From contig NZ_JAPWKB010000019.1 of NCBI RefSeq assembly GCF_028283785.1, positions 578,001 through 642,000 on the forward strand: 64,000 nt of DNA. The letters run 5' to 3'. The number at the start of each line of letters is the position of its first letter. The first letter of the stretch is position 1. Source of the DNA: Paraburkholderia sp. (GTDB taxonomy: Bacteria; Pseudomonadota; Gammaproteobacteria; Burkholderiales; Burkholderiaceae). The notes below the pieces were generated by a model. The model was not told the DNA's origin. It searched no databases and was given only the letters and a program-made list of their open reading frames with translations. Below are positions 1-9,277 of this stretch, in pieces. The position numbers and the translations under genes were made by a program.

Positions 1-1454
1 CGATCGAACATCGTCGCGACTTCATCGGCGAGCGGTTGGCTGTGGATCACGAGCGCCAGTTCGGTGTTCAGGTTCGCCGAGCGCGGGTCGAGGTTCATCG
101 AGCCGATCACCAGAATCTTGCGGTCGATCACATAGGTTTTCGCATGCAGGCTCGCGCGCGAACGCGATCCCGTCACGCTCGCCGACGGACTGCGCTGCAC
201 CGGCTTGAACTCGTACAACTCGACGCCGTGTTCGAGCATCGGCACGCGATACGGCGCGTAACCGGCCTGCACGGCGACCGCGTCGGTGGCGGCCAGCGAA
301 TTGGTCAGGACGGCGACACGCACGCCGCGCTTCGTCAACGCGGCGAGCGCCTTGACGCCGACGTCGTGCGGCACGAAATACGGCGACACGATCAGCACTT
401 CCTGCTGCGCGTCGTGCGTCAGCTCGACGAGACGTTGCATCGGCGGACTCACGTAATCCGGCGACGGCCGGTCGATCTTCTCCGGCGAATCCACCTTGAA
501 CTCGGCCGGCGCCCAGATCAGCCCGAGATCGTCTTTCGCGATCTGCGCGGCGAGCGGCGTCGCGTTGATCGGCTTGGCGTTGTACGGATCGGCGTTGGTG
601 CGCCAATGTTGCCGCAGGTCGTCGCGGGTCGCGTCGAGCTCTTTCGGCGCGAACGTCTGCCGGTTCAGAACGCGCAACGGATACGACCCGGCGCTATTCC
701 AGAACGCATCGAAGCTCTGCGAAATATCGTCGGTGACGGGACCGGCCGCGAGCACGTCGAGGTCGCGGAATTGCAGCGTCGGGCTGGCGCTGAAGTATTC
801 GTCGCCGAGGTTACGTCCGCCGACGATCGCAAGCTGGTTGTCGGCGATCATCGCCTTGTTGTGCATGCGGCGCGTGAAGTGTCCGATCTGCGTGAACACG
901 TCGGTGCTGCGCTGAAAGACGCTGCGATGGCCGCTGCCGTACGGATTGAACACGCGGATCTCGATGTTGTCGTGCGTGTTCAGCCCCGCCATGATCTTGT
1001 CGATGTCCTTGAAGTTGAGATCGTCGACCAGCATCCGCACGCGCACGCCGTGATCGGCCGCGTAGAGCGCGGCGCCGAGCAGCAGCTTGCCGGTGGTGTC
1101 TTCGTTGGCGATGTAGTACTGCATATCCAGCGTTTTCGTCGCCGCGCGCGCGAGCGCGATGCGCATCTGCAACGCTTCCGTACCGTTCGACAGCACCCGG
1201 AAGCCGGATTGCCCCGGATGCGTCGCTTCGAGCGGCGCGAGCGCGGTGCGTAACGGCGTGGTGTCGGTAGCGGCCAGCGCGTGCGTGACGTCGCGGTGAT
1301 AGGCGGTCGCGGGCGGGCGCGTCGCGCACGCCGACAGCGCCGCCGCGGCGAGCGTGAGCATGGTCAGCCCGACCATCCGGCGAAGCGTCTGCAACGCGTC
1401 GTGGCCGCCTGGCCAGCGCGCCGCGCTCAGGTTGTTGCGATGGATCCCCGGCAC
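1..1454 (-). CDS. Phospholipase D-like lipoprotein (cardiolipin synthase-type), 3' end outside window
   Basis: The frame stays open to the left window edge, so the C-terminus is missing. Two HKD phosphodiesterase motifs are visible: HNKAMIAD near residue 198, followed by GGRN, and LHAKTYVIDRK near residue 437, followed by GSMNLDPRS. This two-motif layout is typical of the phospholipase D superfamily (cardiolipin synthase or transphosphatidylase type). The start chosen is a GTG at 1454 with a good GGAGG 8 bases upstream. The first 45 residues hold a hydrophobic segment ending in LSAC, a lipobox, so the protein is probably an outer- or inner-membrane lipoprotein facing the periplasm. Lipid phosphodiesterase or transferase activity is family knowledge. 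The substrate cannot be told from the sequence. Confidence 0.85.
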   Translation of the reverse strand, partial: MPGIHRNNLSAARWPGGHDALQTLRRMVGLTMLTLAAAALSACATRPPATAYHRDVTHALAATDTTPLRTALAPLEATHPGQSGFRVLSNGTEALQMRIALARAATKTLDMQYYIANEDTTGKLLLGAALYAADHGVRVRMLVDDLNFKDIDKIMAGLNTHDNIEIRVFNPYGSGHRSVFQRSTDVFTQIGHFTRRMHNKAMIADNQLAIVGGRNLGDEYFSASPTLQFRDLDVLAAGPVTDDISQSFDAFWNSAGSYPLRVLNRQTFAPKELDATRDDLRQHWRTNADPYNAKPINATPLAAQIAKDDLGLIWAPAEFKVDSPEKIDRPSPDYVSPPMQRLVELTHDAQQEVLIVSPYFVPHDVGVKALAALTKRGVRVAVLTNSLAATDAVAVQAGYAPYRVPMLEHGVELYEFKPVQRSPSASVTGSRSRASLHAKTYVIDRKILVIGSMNLDPRSANLNTELALVIHSQPLADEVATMFD

Positions 1455-1758
1455 GCTGCAATCCTCCATTTGATTGTTCTGTCTGTCTGGGCGCAGCACT
1501 CGAGCAAGAATCGCGCCGCACGGCAGCGCCACGCCCGCGTGCCCGACGATTCTAAGTCTATTGAGGGCCGGACACGATCGGACGACGCGCCGGATAGCGA
1601 GCATCGGCGCGGTGGCGACGATGCCGCGCAAGCGCGCGAGCGGCGCGCAAAAAGAAAACGGCGGACGGTGTCGCGCAGGTTCGAAAGCCTGCACGGCACC
1701 GTCCGCCGTCGGACCGGACGACGCGTTTTTACGCGTGTCCGGTTCAGGATGACGCCGG
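1455..1758. other. Intergenic region upstream of the PLD-like gene, holding the symporter terminator
   Basis: About 300 bases without a convincing gene. The only clear structure is the inverted repeat described separately as the terminator of the symporter gene. The remainder presumably contains the promoter of the PLD-like gene, but I cannot pick out a confident -35/-10 pair. Confidence 0.5.
1645..1709 (-). terminator. Rho-independent terminator of the symporter gene
   Basis: A 13-bp perfect stem (arms 1658-1670 and 1697-1709) encloses a second smaller stem. On the minus strand it is followed by TTTTCTTTTTG. It lies about 50 bases after the stop codon of the minus-strand symporter gene. Confidence 0.8.
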
Positions 1759-2718
1759 TTAACTACGCGGGGTGGCGATGGCGTCGGCGGCTTCCTGGTG
1801 GGTCGAGCCTTTGGCCGGACGTGCCGCCCAATGACCGGCCAGCAGCGAACCCGACAGGTTGTGCCAGACCGAGAACAGCGCGCCCGGCAGCGCGGCGATC
1901 GGCGTGAAGTACAGCTTGCCGAGCGTCGCCGCGAGACCGGAATTCTGCATGCCGACTTCGATCGCGAGCGTGCGGCAGACGGCTTCGTCGAAACCGAGCA
2001 GACGACCGCCCCAATAGCCGCCGAGCAGGCCGATACCGTTATGCAGCACGACGCCGATCATCACCACCAGTCCGACCGACGCGATGCTCTTCTGCGTGCC
2101 CGCGACGACCGCCGAGATAATCAGCAGGATCGCGACCATCGACACCAGCGGCAGGATCGGCTCGACGGCGCGGACGGCTTTGGTGAACAGATGATGGATC
2201 ACGAGGCCGACCACGATCGGCAGCGCGACGATCTGCAGGATGCTCATCAGCATGCCGTGCACGTCCACCGCGATCGACGCGTCCACGTACAGGCGCGTGA
2301 GCAGCGGCGTCGCGAATACGCCGACCAGGGTCGACAGCGCGCTGATCGTCACCGACAGCGCAACATCGCCGCGCGCCAGATAAATCATCACGTTCGACGC
2401 CGTGCCGCTCGCGACGCTGCCGACCAGCACCATGCCGGCGGTCAGATCGGGCGGCATCCGCAGCGCTTTGGCGATCGCCCACGCGGCGAGCGGCATCACC
2501 AGGTAGTGCAGGACGATGCCGGCCACGACCGGCGCGGGACGCGTGAACACGCGCTGGAAATCGGCGATGGACAACGTGACGCCCATTGCCAGCATGATGA
2601 TCGTCAGCAGCGTGGTGACGTGCGGCGCGATCGGCGTGAACGAAGCGGGCGAGAAGTAGGCCGCGAGCGAGACCAGCACGGCCCACAGCGGGAAAAGTCG
2701 GGTGACACGGGCAAGCAT
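1759..2718 (-). CDS. Bile acid:sodium symporter (BASS/SBF) family transporter
   Basis: A 319-residue, very hydrophobic protein with about nine to ten membrane segments. It has the SBF-family core: the GVTLSIADF stretch after TM2-3 and the conserved SVASGTASNVM and EVGMQNSGLAATL motifs that form the crossed sodium-site helices. Family members move organic anions such as pantothenate, 2-oxoacids or bile acids with Na+. In bacteria the substrate is usually not bile acid, and it cannot be assigned here. I start at the ATG at 2718 (MLARVTRLF), preceded by GAGGA. An in-frame extension to 2946 is Arg-rich and looks non-coding. The gene is monocistronic and followed by a strong terminator. Confidence 0.88.
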   Translation of the reverse strand: MLARVTRLFPLWAVLVSLAAYFSPASFTPIAPHVTTLLTIIMLAMGVTLSIADFQRVFTRPAPVVAGIVLHYLVMPLAAWAIAKALRMPPDLTAGMVLVGSVASGTASNVMIYLARGDVALSVTISALSTLVGVFATPLLTRLYVDASIAVDVHGMLMSILQIVALPIVVGLVIHHLFTKAVRAVEPILPLVSMVAILLIISAVVAGTQKSIASVGLVVMIGVVLHNGIGLLGGYWGGRLLGFDEAVCRTLAIEVGMQNSGLAATLGKLYFTPIAALPGALFSVWHNLSGSLLAGHWAARPAKGSTHQEAADAIATPRS

Positions 2719-3029
2719 GAAAGCAGTCCTCAAGACAGGGTCGGTCGATAGATGGAAAACGGAGCCGGATAGCCGGGCCGAACGCGGGTTCGGGCCTCGG
2801 GGCATCGGGTTCAGGCAACGGTGTCGGGCAGGCGCCGCGCGGTGCCTTGTGGGGCGCGCGGCTGCACGGCGTCGCGCGCCGGACTGTGAGTCGCGGCGCA
2901 CGAGGCGATGTCCGGCTGGCAGGTCGATCGGATCGAGCCGGCGCATCGCCGCCAGTCGGCGGGCGAGCGGTCAGACGCGCATTCTACCGGGAGCGGCGTC
3001 CGGTTTTCGCGGTCCGGCGTGTGCGCCGC
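2719..3029. other. Intergenic region between the MATE and symporter genes
   Basis: About 310 bases between two minus-strand genes. It holds the 5' leader of the symporter gene. I see no RNA gene, repeat or clear promoter pair. Long open frames across it on both strands have Arg-rich, shadow-like composition. Confidence 0.5.
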
Positions 3030-4451
3030 TCAGACTGGTGGTGCGGCGGGTTCGGTGTGAGGCGTCGTCTGCCCCGGCATCTGCCGCAGGCTCAGCCGGT
3101 GAAAGCGCAGCGTCATCAGCGCTGCGACGCTCGCGAGTCCGGCGGCGAGCCCCCACCACAGGCCGCGCGCGCCCATTCCGTAGTGAAACGCGAGCGTGTA
3201 GCCGGTTGGAAAGCCGATGCCCCAATAGCCGAACGCCGCTGCGATCATCGGAATGCGGGTGTCCTTCAGGCCGCGCAGACAACCCGAGGCCACTGTCTGC
3301 ATGCCGTCGACGATCTGGAAAATTGCCGCGACGCCGAGCATCGAGCTGGCGAGCGCGACCGTGGTGGCGTTTTTCGGGTCGTCGAGATGCAGATACAGCC
3401 CGACGATCGAATGCGGCGCGAGGATCAGCACCAGCCCCGACACGCTCATAAAGCCGACGCCGAGCGCCAGCGCGACGAAGCCCGCATGCCGGGCCGCCAG
3501 CGCTTGTCCCGCGCCCGCCCAGTAACCGACCCGCACGTTGCCCGCCTGGCCGATCGCGAGCGGCACCATGAACGACACCGACGCGACGTTCAGTGCAATC
3601 TGATGCGCGGCCAGTTGCGACTCGCCGAGCAGACCGACCATCAGCCCGGTCGCGAGAAACAGCATCGATTCGACGCCGTATGTGATGGCGACCGGCCAGC
3701 CGATGCCGAACAGTTCGCCCATCAACGGCCATTGCGGCCGCGTCGCGACGACGAAATGGCGGAAACGCGGGCGCAGATGCAACAGCCCCATCAACACCAG
3801 CGCGGTCATCCAGACGGTCAGCGTGGTGGCGGCCGCCGAGCCGAGAAAGCCGAGCCGCGGCAAGCCGTACGCGCCGTGGATCAGTCCGTAGTTCAGCACG
3901 GCATTGACGCCCACGCCCGCAATCGACACCCACAGCAGCCGCTTCGCCGCGCCGATCGCGGGCAGGAACGAGCGCATCAGGCCGATCCCGATCAGGCTGC
4001 CGGGCGCGGCCCAGCGCAGCACCGCCGCGTATTCGCCGACCTGCCGCGCGAGCAGCGCCGGTTCGCCGAACGCGTTCATCAGCGGTTGCGCGAACGACAG
4101 CAGCACGAAGGCGGGCAGCGACAGCAGGATCGACAGCGCGAAGCCGGTCCAGTAGATCGGCGCGATCCGGTCGTCGTCTTTCGCTCCGCGCGCGTGCGAC
4201 ACGCTCACGCTGACCGACGTGAGCATGCCCTGCAACAGCGTGACGACGACGAAAAAGACGTTGGCGCCGAGTCCGCCGGCGGCGAGCGCGTCGGGGCCGA
4301 GCGAGCCGAGCAGGATCGTGTCGGTGACGCCCATCGCCATCTGCGACAACTGGGCGATCGCGAGCGGCGCGGCGAGGCGCGCGGTGTCGGCGGCGTGGCG
4401 GGACAGCGAGGGCGCCCGGACGGCGGTCCGGGACGAGGTGGAGTGGGTCAT
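3030..4451 (-). CDS. MATE family efflux transporter (NorM type)
   Basis: A 473-residue polytopic inner-membrane protein with the two six-helix halves of the multidrug and toxin extrusion family. The N-terminal half begins with AAPLAIAQLSQMAMGVTDTI, the standard first-helix signature, and both halves carry the expected Gly/Pro-rich helices. Members expel cationic drugs and dyes in exchange for Na+ or H+. The start at 4451 gives a short Ser/Thr/Arg-rich cytosolic tail of normal length. The gene appears to stand alone. Substrate range is unknown. Confidence 0.9.
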   Translation of the reverse strand: MTHSTSSRTAVRAPSLSRHAADTARLAAPLAIAQLSQMAMGVTDTILLGSLGPDALAAGGLGANVFFVVVTLLQGMLTSVSVSVSHARGAKDDDRIAPIYWTGFALSILLSLPAFVLLSFAQPLMNAFGEPALLARQVGEYAAVLRWAAPGSLIGIGLMRSFLPAIGAAKRLLWVSIAGVGVNAVLNYGLIHGAYGLPRLGFLGSAAATTLTVWMTALVLMGLLHLRPRFRHFVVATRPQWPLMGELFGIGWPVAITYGVESMLFLATGLMVGLLGESQLAAHQIALNVASVSFMVPLAIGQAGNVRVGYWAGAGQALAARHAGFVALALGVGFMSVSGLVLILAPHSIVGLYLHLDDPKNATTVALASSMLGVAAIFQIVDGMQTVASGCLRGLKDTRIPMIAAAFGYWGIGFPTGYTLAFHYGMGARGLWWGLAAGLASVAALMTLRFHRLSLRQMPGQTTPHTEPAAPPV

Positions 4452-4573
4452 CGAAGTCGGACGACGCGGAGCCTGTCCGCGCGTTTCCTGTTTCCTGTCT
4501 AAACGGACAGCTTATTGTTTTGCGACACGGCTGTCGATCTTAGAGCACGGTTTTGGTGCGTGCCGCCGTCGCG

Positions 4574-4789
4574 CTATTCGTGAACGGCGATCAGTGTGTC
4601 GCCCAGCAACACGACCTGACCTGCGCGGATTTTGCAGGTTTTACGCGTTTCGACCTGACCGTCGACGGTCACGGCACCGGACGCGACGATGATTTTCGCC
4701 GAGCCGCCGCTGTCCGCGAGACCCGTTATCTTCAGGAGATTATGCAGTTCGACGTAGTCGCCGGTTAGCGTGAAATGGAGGTTAGGCAT
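4574..4789 (-). CDS. Small S4-domain RNA-binding protein (YbcJ-like)
   Basis: A 71-residue protein made almost entirely of one S4 RNA-binding fold. The pattern LLKITGLADSGGSAKIIV followed by GAVTVDGQVETRKTCKIRAGQVV matches the YbcJ-type stand-alone S4 proteins, in which a helical pair is followed by a basic beta-hairpin. It probably binds structured RNA such as rRNA or tRNA. The exact partner is not known even for the E. coli homologue. It lies 122 bases upstream of, and in the same direction as, the MATE gene. Confidence 0.85.
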   Translation of the reverse strand: MPNLHFTLTGDYVELHNLLKITGLADSGGSAKIIVASGAVTVDGQVETRKTCKIRAGQVVLLGDTLIAVHE

Positions 4790-5072
4790 AGCGATTGCGG
4801 CAACGGAACGGGGTTCGCATCATAAGCCAGAAGCGGCTCGGGTTCATACGGGTGAGCGTCTGTAAGTGGATGTTATGCGATTGTTTGGAAATGAAACCTT
4901 GCGTAACAGCGGTCGTTTCCTCCGAACTTCACTCATAAACTGAGACTCCGAAGAACAGCCTGCTGCTTTTTGCGGTAGACACGATAAAGACCGGAAGACC
5001 GGCGTCGCGCTTTGCGTCACGTCATTGGCCTACGGGTCAGGTCGCCATTCCGACAACTGTAGAGAGGAAGCT

Positions 5073-5504
5073 ATGACCAAGATTCGTTCGATTCTGATCG
5101 GTGCCGCTTTGACGGCCTGTGCCACCAGCGCTGCGTTCGCGCAAACCGCCAACGATTCGCAAACGCCGGCAACCGGCACACCGGGCCTGACGGCACCGGC
5201 CGCGCAAGGCATGCAGCCAGCGACGCCCGCGCCGCAAAACCTGACCGCGTCGGGTTCGACCGATCCGCTGGTGCAAAAGCGTGACGCGAACGCGAAGGCG
5301 AACGCCGAGTATCGCGCGTCGAAGAAGATGTCGAAGGCGGATCTGAAGGCGCAGCAAAAGGCGTCGAAGGACGCGTACAAGGAGCAGGTCCGCGACGCGA
5401 AGATCAACAAGAAGGCCGACAAGCAGACGGCCAACAACGAAATGAAGATGCAGATGCAAGGTCAGGCCGCGACCCAATCGGACCCGGCCGACATCAAGCA
5501 TTAA
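5073..5504 (+). CDS. Secreted Lys/Ala-rich hypothetical protein
   Basis: A 143-residue protein with a clear Sec signal peptide (MTKIRSILIGAALTACATSAAFA followed by QTAND). A Pro/Thr/Ala-rich stretch comes next, then a basic low-complexity tail rich in Lys, Ala, Asp and Gln, probably a periplasmic helical or disordered protein. I start at the ATG at 5073 because GAGAGGAAG lies just upstream. A longer frame from 5025 lacks a ribosome site and would hide the signal peptide. The downstream gene encodes a shorter protein of the same design. Function unknown. Confidence 0.75.
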   Translation: MTKIRSILIGAALTACATSAAFAQTANDSQTPATGTPGLTAPAAQGMQPATPAPQNLTASGSTDPLVQKRDANAKANAEYRASKKMSKADLKAQQKASKDAYKEQVRDAKINKKADKQTANNEMKMQMQGQAATQSDPADIKH

Positions 5505-5602
5505 TCAGCGCATGACCTCCGGCGGCGCGGCGCATCCGGTTCAGCACCGGGTGGAAGCCACGTCGGCGGATCGCACATAAAAACAGAACAGGGAGGTTTC
5601 AC

Positions 5603-5860
5603 ATGACTCGCACAAATATGAACCGCATTTACGCCGCGCTGATCGCCGGTTGCCTGTCGTCCGTCGCGTTCGCGCAAGCCAGCGATCCCGCTGCAGCGCC
5701 CGTGACGCACGCCGACAACAAGGCTGCGAAGGCGCAGTCGAAAGCGGACAAGAAGGCGTCCGTCGCGCAGGCGAAGGCCGACAAGAAGAAAACCGACGCG
5801 CAATCGGACGCCGACAAGGCGAACGCCGACGCGAAACTGAAGGACGCGAAGAAGGACTGA
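5603..5860 (+). CDS. Small secreted Lys/Ala/Asp-rich protein, related to upstream gene
   Basis: An 85-residue protein with a signal peptide (MTRTNMNRIYAALIAGCLSS then VAFAQA). Its mature part is a run of AKADKK/AQAKAD-like heptad-length repeats, strongly charged and predicted helical. GGGAGG sits 9 bases before the ATG. It follows the other Lys/Ala-rich gene by 98 bases and shares the signal peptide plus basic-tail layout, so the pair may be an old tandem duplication. Function unknown. A periplasmic or surface-associated role is only inferred. Confidence 0.7.
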   Translation: MTRTNMNRIYAALIAGCLSSVAFAQASDPAAAPVTHADNKAAKAQSKADKKASVAQAKADKKKTDAQSDADKANADAKLKDAKKD

Positions 5861-5969
5861 CGGTCCGCCTTCGACCTTCGACCCCGGATTCAGGCAGGGC
5901 GGCGGAAGTGTATCGCATCGCGATCACGCACACAGCCACCCGCTCCACGGTTTAGCGCGGAGGAGACGA

Positions 5970-6010
5970 GAACGGCCCGGCACGCGAACGCGTCGTCGGG
6001 CCGTTTTATT
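5970..6010 (+). terminator. Terminator after the Lys/Ala-rich gene pair
   Basis: Inverted repeat AACGGCCCG / CGGGCCGTT (5971-5979 and 5998-6006), with the right arm running into TTTATTT. It is placed about 110 bases after the second small gene. Confidence 0.75.
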
Positions 6011-6082
6011 TGCGATCGACGGGCGCACGCCTGCCAACGCGCGGACGAACGGGAAAAAGGGTCGCTTGTCGCCAATCGTTGT

Positions 6083-8428
6083 ATGGATATACAGTATGCA
6101 TCGCCGTCGCGATGCGACTTTTTCCTGTCCGATCCCGTGCTCTCCGTTGCCGATTTTCCTTCGTCCGACACACCCGACACACGCCACGCGCCGGATGCAT
6201 CCGGTGCTTCCGCCCGGTTCGACGCCGCCGCGTGGCTGTCGAAGCTCAACGACGCGCAGCGCGAAGCCGTCGAGCACGACACCGACGACGTGACGCGGCC
6301 GTCCGGCGCGCTGCTCGTGATTGCGGGCGCGGGGTCGGGCAAGACCAACACGCTTGCGCATCGGGTCGCGAATCTGGTGGTCAAGGGCGCCGATCCGCGC
6401 CGTATCCTGCTGCTGACGTTTTCGCGCCGCGCCGCGCTCGAAATGACGCGCCGCGTGACGCGCATCGCGAGTCACGCGCTCGGGGCGCGGGCGTCGCTGG
6501 CGCAAGGGCTGACGTGGTCGGGCACGTTTCACAGCGTCGGCGCGCGGCTATTGCGGGAATATGCCGATCTGATCGGCCTCGCGCCCACTTTCACGATCAA
6601 CGACCGCGAAGATTCGGCGGATCTGATGAATCTGGTGCGTCACGAACTCGGGTTTTCGGCCAAAGAGAAGCGCTTTCCGTCGAAGAACACCTGCTTTTCG
6701 ATCTACTCGCGCGTCGTCAATACGGGCGGCTCGCTCGGCGGCGTGCTGAACGACGCGTTTCCGTGGTGCTGCGAGTGGGAAGACGATTTGCGCCGCCTGT
6801 TCGCCGCGTACGTGGCGGCCAAGCAGCAGCAAAGCGTGCTCGACTACGACGATTTGCTGCTCTACTGGGCGCATATGGCCGCCGAGCCGTCGATCGCGGC
6901 GGATCTGTCGGCGCGTTTCGATCACGTGCTGGTCGATGAATACCAGGACACCAATCGCTTGCAGGCGTCCATCCTGCTCGCGCTGAAGCCCGACGGGCGC
7001 GGTCTCACCGTCGTCGGCGACGATGCGCAATCCATCTATTCGTTTCGCGGCGCGACTGTGCGCAATATCCTCGATTTTCCGGCGCAGTTCGATCCGCCCG
7101 CGCGGCAGGTCACGCTTGAGCGCAACTACCGGTCAACCGCGCCGATTCTCGCCGCGTCCAATGCGGTGATCGAACTGGCGTCGGAGCGCTTCACCAAAAA
7201 CCTGTGGACGGAGACGGCGTCGGCGCAGCGTCCGCGTCTCGTCACCGTCGCCGACGACGCCGATCAGGCGCGTTACATCGTCGGGCAGATCCTCGAGGCG
7301 CGCGAAGCGGGCATGACGCTGAAGTCGCAGGCGGTGCTGTTTCGGGCCGCGCATCACAGCGCAGCGCTGGAGATTGAACTGACGCGGCGCAACATTCCGT
7401 TCGTCAAGTTCGGCGGCCTCAAATTCCTGGATTCGGTGCACGTGAAGGACGTGCTGGCGGTGTTGCGATGGGCCGAAAATCCGCGCGATCGGGTCGCGGG
7501 TTTCCGGGTCGCGCAACTGATGCCGGGCGTCGGCCCGGCGACGGCGGCGCGTCTGCTCGACGCGATGAATAGGGATGGCGGCGTGGCTGCGCAGCTGGTC
7601 GGGCAGTTGACGTCAAATGCCGCTGCGTCGGCGGCCTCTGATGCGTTCACGGAGGCCGCAGCGCCCGCAGGAGCGGCCCGCGCGATGGACGCCGCACTCG
7701 CGCATTCGCGCGGCGCGGCACGCGCGCTTGGCGCGTTTCAGCCGCCGGCGCGTGCGCTCGAAGACTGGCCGGCGTTCGCGGCGATGATGGCTAACGTCTG
7801 CGGAAAACTGTCGCCGTGGCCGGCCGAGTTCGAGCAGGTGCGTCGCTGGTACGAGCCGCATCTGGCGCGCAATCACGACGATGCCGCCGTGCGGCACGCC
7901 GATCTGCTGCAAATGGAGAGCATCGCGGGCACGTATGCGTCGCGCGAGCGTTTTCTGACCGAACTGACGCTCGATCCGCCCGACGCGACCAGCGACGAAT
8001 CCGGCGTGCCGCTGCTCGACGAGGATTATCTGATCCTGTCCACGATCCATTCGGCGAAAGGGCAGGAGTGGCGCAACGTGTTCGTGCTGAATGGCGTCGA
8101 CGGCTGCATTCCGTCCGATCTGGGCACCGGCACCGAGGCCGAGATCGACGAAGAGCGCCGCCTGCTCTACGTCGCGATGACGCGCGCGAAGGAAGACCTG
8201 CATATCGTCGTGCCTCAGCGCTTTTACGTGCACAACCAGACGCACCTGGGCGACCGGCACGTGTGGGCGTCGCGCACGCGCTTCATTCCGTCGGAGTTGT
8301 TGCCGCTATTCGATGTTCACGCGTGGCCGCGGGTGCCCGTGCCGTCCGCGCCGAGCGCAACCGGCCTCGCAGCAGCCGCGCAGGCGAAGATCGAGATTGC
8401 CGCGAAGTTGCGGAAGATGTGGGACTGA
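6083..8428 (+). CDS. UvrD/Rep-like superfamily 1 ATP-dependent DNA helicase
   Basis: A 781-residue SF1A helicase. The Q-motif LNDAQREAV lies at 55-63, Walker A GAGSGKT at 82-88, motif II DEYQDT at about 285-290, then GDDAQSIYSFRGA (motif III), LERNYRS (motif IV), STIHSAKGQEW (motif V) and LLYVAMTRAKEDL (motif VI) near residue 694. All catalytic motifs are intact, so it should unwind DNA 3' to 5' with ATP. It is a UvrD/PcrA paralogue and not clearly UvrD itself. An Ala-rich insert near residues 510-560 is unusual. No good ribosome site precedes the ATG. A GTG at 6137 (VLSVADF) is an equally possible start. Confidence 0.88.
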   Translation: MDIQYASPSRCDFFLSDPVLSVADFPSSDTPDTRHAPDASGASARFDAAAWLSKLNDAQREAVEHDTDDVTRPSGALLVIAGAGSGKTNTLAHRVANLVVKGADPRRILLLTFSRRAALEMTRRVTRIASHALGARASLAQGLTWSGTFHSVGARLLREYADLIGLAPTFTINDREDSADLMNLVRHELGFSAKEKRFPSKNTCFSIYSRVVNTGGSLGGVLNDAFPWCCEWEDDLRRLFAAYVAAKQQQSVLDYDDLLLYWAHMAAEPSIAADLSARFDHVLVDEYQDTNRLQASILLALKPDGRGLTVVGDDAQSIYSFRGATVRNILDFPAQFDPPARQVTLERNYRSTAPILAASNAVIELASERFTKNLWTETASAQRPRLVTVADDADQARYIVGQILEAREAGMTLKSQAVLFRAAHHSAALEIELTRRNIPFVKFGGLKFLDSVHVKDVLAVLRWAENPRDRVAGFRVAQLMPGVGPATAARLLDAMNRDGGVAAQLVGQLTSNAAASAASDAFTEAAAPAGAARAMDAALAHSRGAARALGAFQPPARALEDWPAFAAMMANVCGKLSPWPAEFEQVRRWYEPHLARNHDDAAVRHADLLQMESIAGTYASRERFLTELTLDPPDATSDESGVPLLDEDYLILSTIHSAKGQEWRNVFVLNGVDGCIPSDLGTGTEAEIDEERRLLYVAMTRAKEDLHIVVPQRFYVHNQTHLGDRHVWASRTRFIPSELLPLFDVHAWPRVPVPSAPSATGLAAAAQAKIEIAAKLRKMWD

Positions 8429-8509
8429 GCGTGGCGCCGGGCCGCCCGATCGGGAAGGCCGGACTTGAGCGCGGCGAACCGGAGCGGTGTCAGGCAGCCG
8501 CGTCCGGGC

Positions 8510-9277
8510 TTACTGCTGGCGTTGCTGCGGTTGATGCTGGGGGCGCGGCGGCGGCGTGAAAAACGCGCGCAGCCATGCGGCCAGACGCGAGAACACGTCG
8601 TACGGCTCTTCGACGAAAATTTCCGGCTTCAGCAGACGCAAATATTCCATCATCTGCTGCGCTTCCTGCTTCTGAAACGAGCCGTGCGACAAGCCGAGCC
8701 GCAACAACCCGCGCAACTCGCCGAGCTTCTCGCGCGCGGCGCTGCCTATGCTGGTCTCGCACGCCACTTTCGCCTCGTAGACCCGTTGACGCAGCGACTC
8801 CGCCAGCCGCCACGCGGGCGTCTGCATGGCTTCTTCGAGCGCCTGGATGTCCTGCGCGACGCCCTTGATCTGCGCGGCCAGCGGTTCGATCAGCGATTCT
8901 TCGCCTTCGGCTTCCTTGACGATTGCCGTCGCCCACGCGTGACACTGCTTCGCGAGTTCCTCGGGCGTCCATTCGGAACGCACCGCAAAGCCGAAACCGT
9001 ATTCGGCCGCCTGCCGCATCAGGATCGCGACGACGTCCGGAAATTCCTTGTCCAGCGTGCGTTTCGCCCATGCGTACTGACCGCCGTTCAACATCCGTTG
9101 AACCGCGTGTTCGGTCAGCGGCACCATGTTGTCGAGCAGTTTGGCGCGCAAAAAGTCTTCGAACGACGGCGTCGCGAACTGCGGATCGAGCTTCAGCGAT
9201 ACGCGCAGAAATGCATCGAAATCCTTGCGTAGCGAAACAAGGGTTTCCTGCTTGAGTGTGAGGGTGATCTGACCCAT
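8510..9277 (-). CDS. Conserved hypothetical protein, 255 aa
   Basis: I do not recognise this family. The protein is soluble, has no signal peptide, and is predicted mostly helical. It begins MGQITLTLKQETLVSLRKD and has a central charged helical region. The C-terminal part (QMMEYLRLLKPEIFVEEPYD then WLRAFFTPPPRP) ends in a Pro/Gln tail. Codon usage matches its neighbours, so it is a real gene. It converges on the UvrD-like helicase gene with 81 bases between the stop codons, and does not appear to share an operon with anything. Confidence 0.7.
   Translation of the reverse strand: MGQITLTLKQETLVSLRKDFDAFLRVSLKLDPQFATPSFEDFLRAKLLDNMVPLTEHAVQRMLNGGQYAWAKRTLDKEFPDVVAILMRQAAEYGFGFAVRSEWTPEELAKQCHAWATAIVKEAEGEESLIEPLAAQIKGVAQDIQALEEAMQTPAWRLAESLRQRVYEAKVACETSIGSAAREKLGELRGLLRLGLSHGSFQKQEAQQMMEYLRLLKPEIFVEEPYDVFSRLAAWLRAFFTPPPRPQHQPQQRQQ

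Noticed and set aside
2847..4502. A 551-codon open frame antisense to the MATE gene
   Set aside because: Arg/Gln/His-rich shadow; the minus strand has a clear 12-helix transporter.
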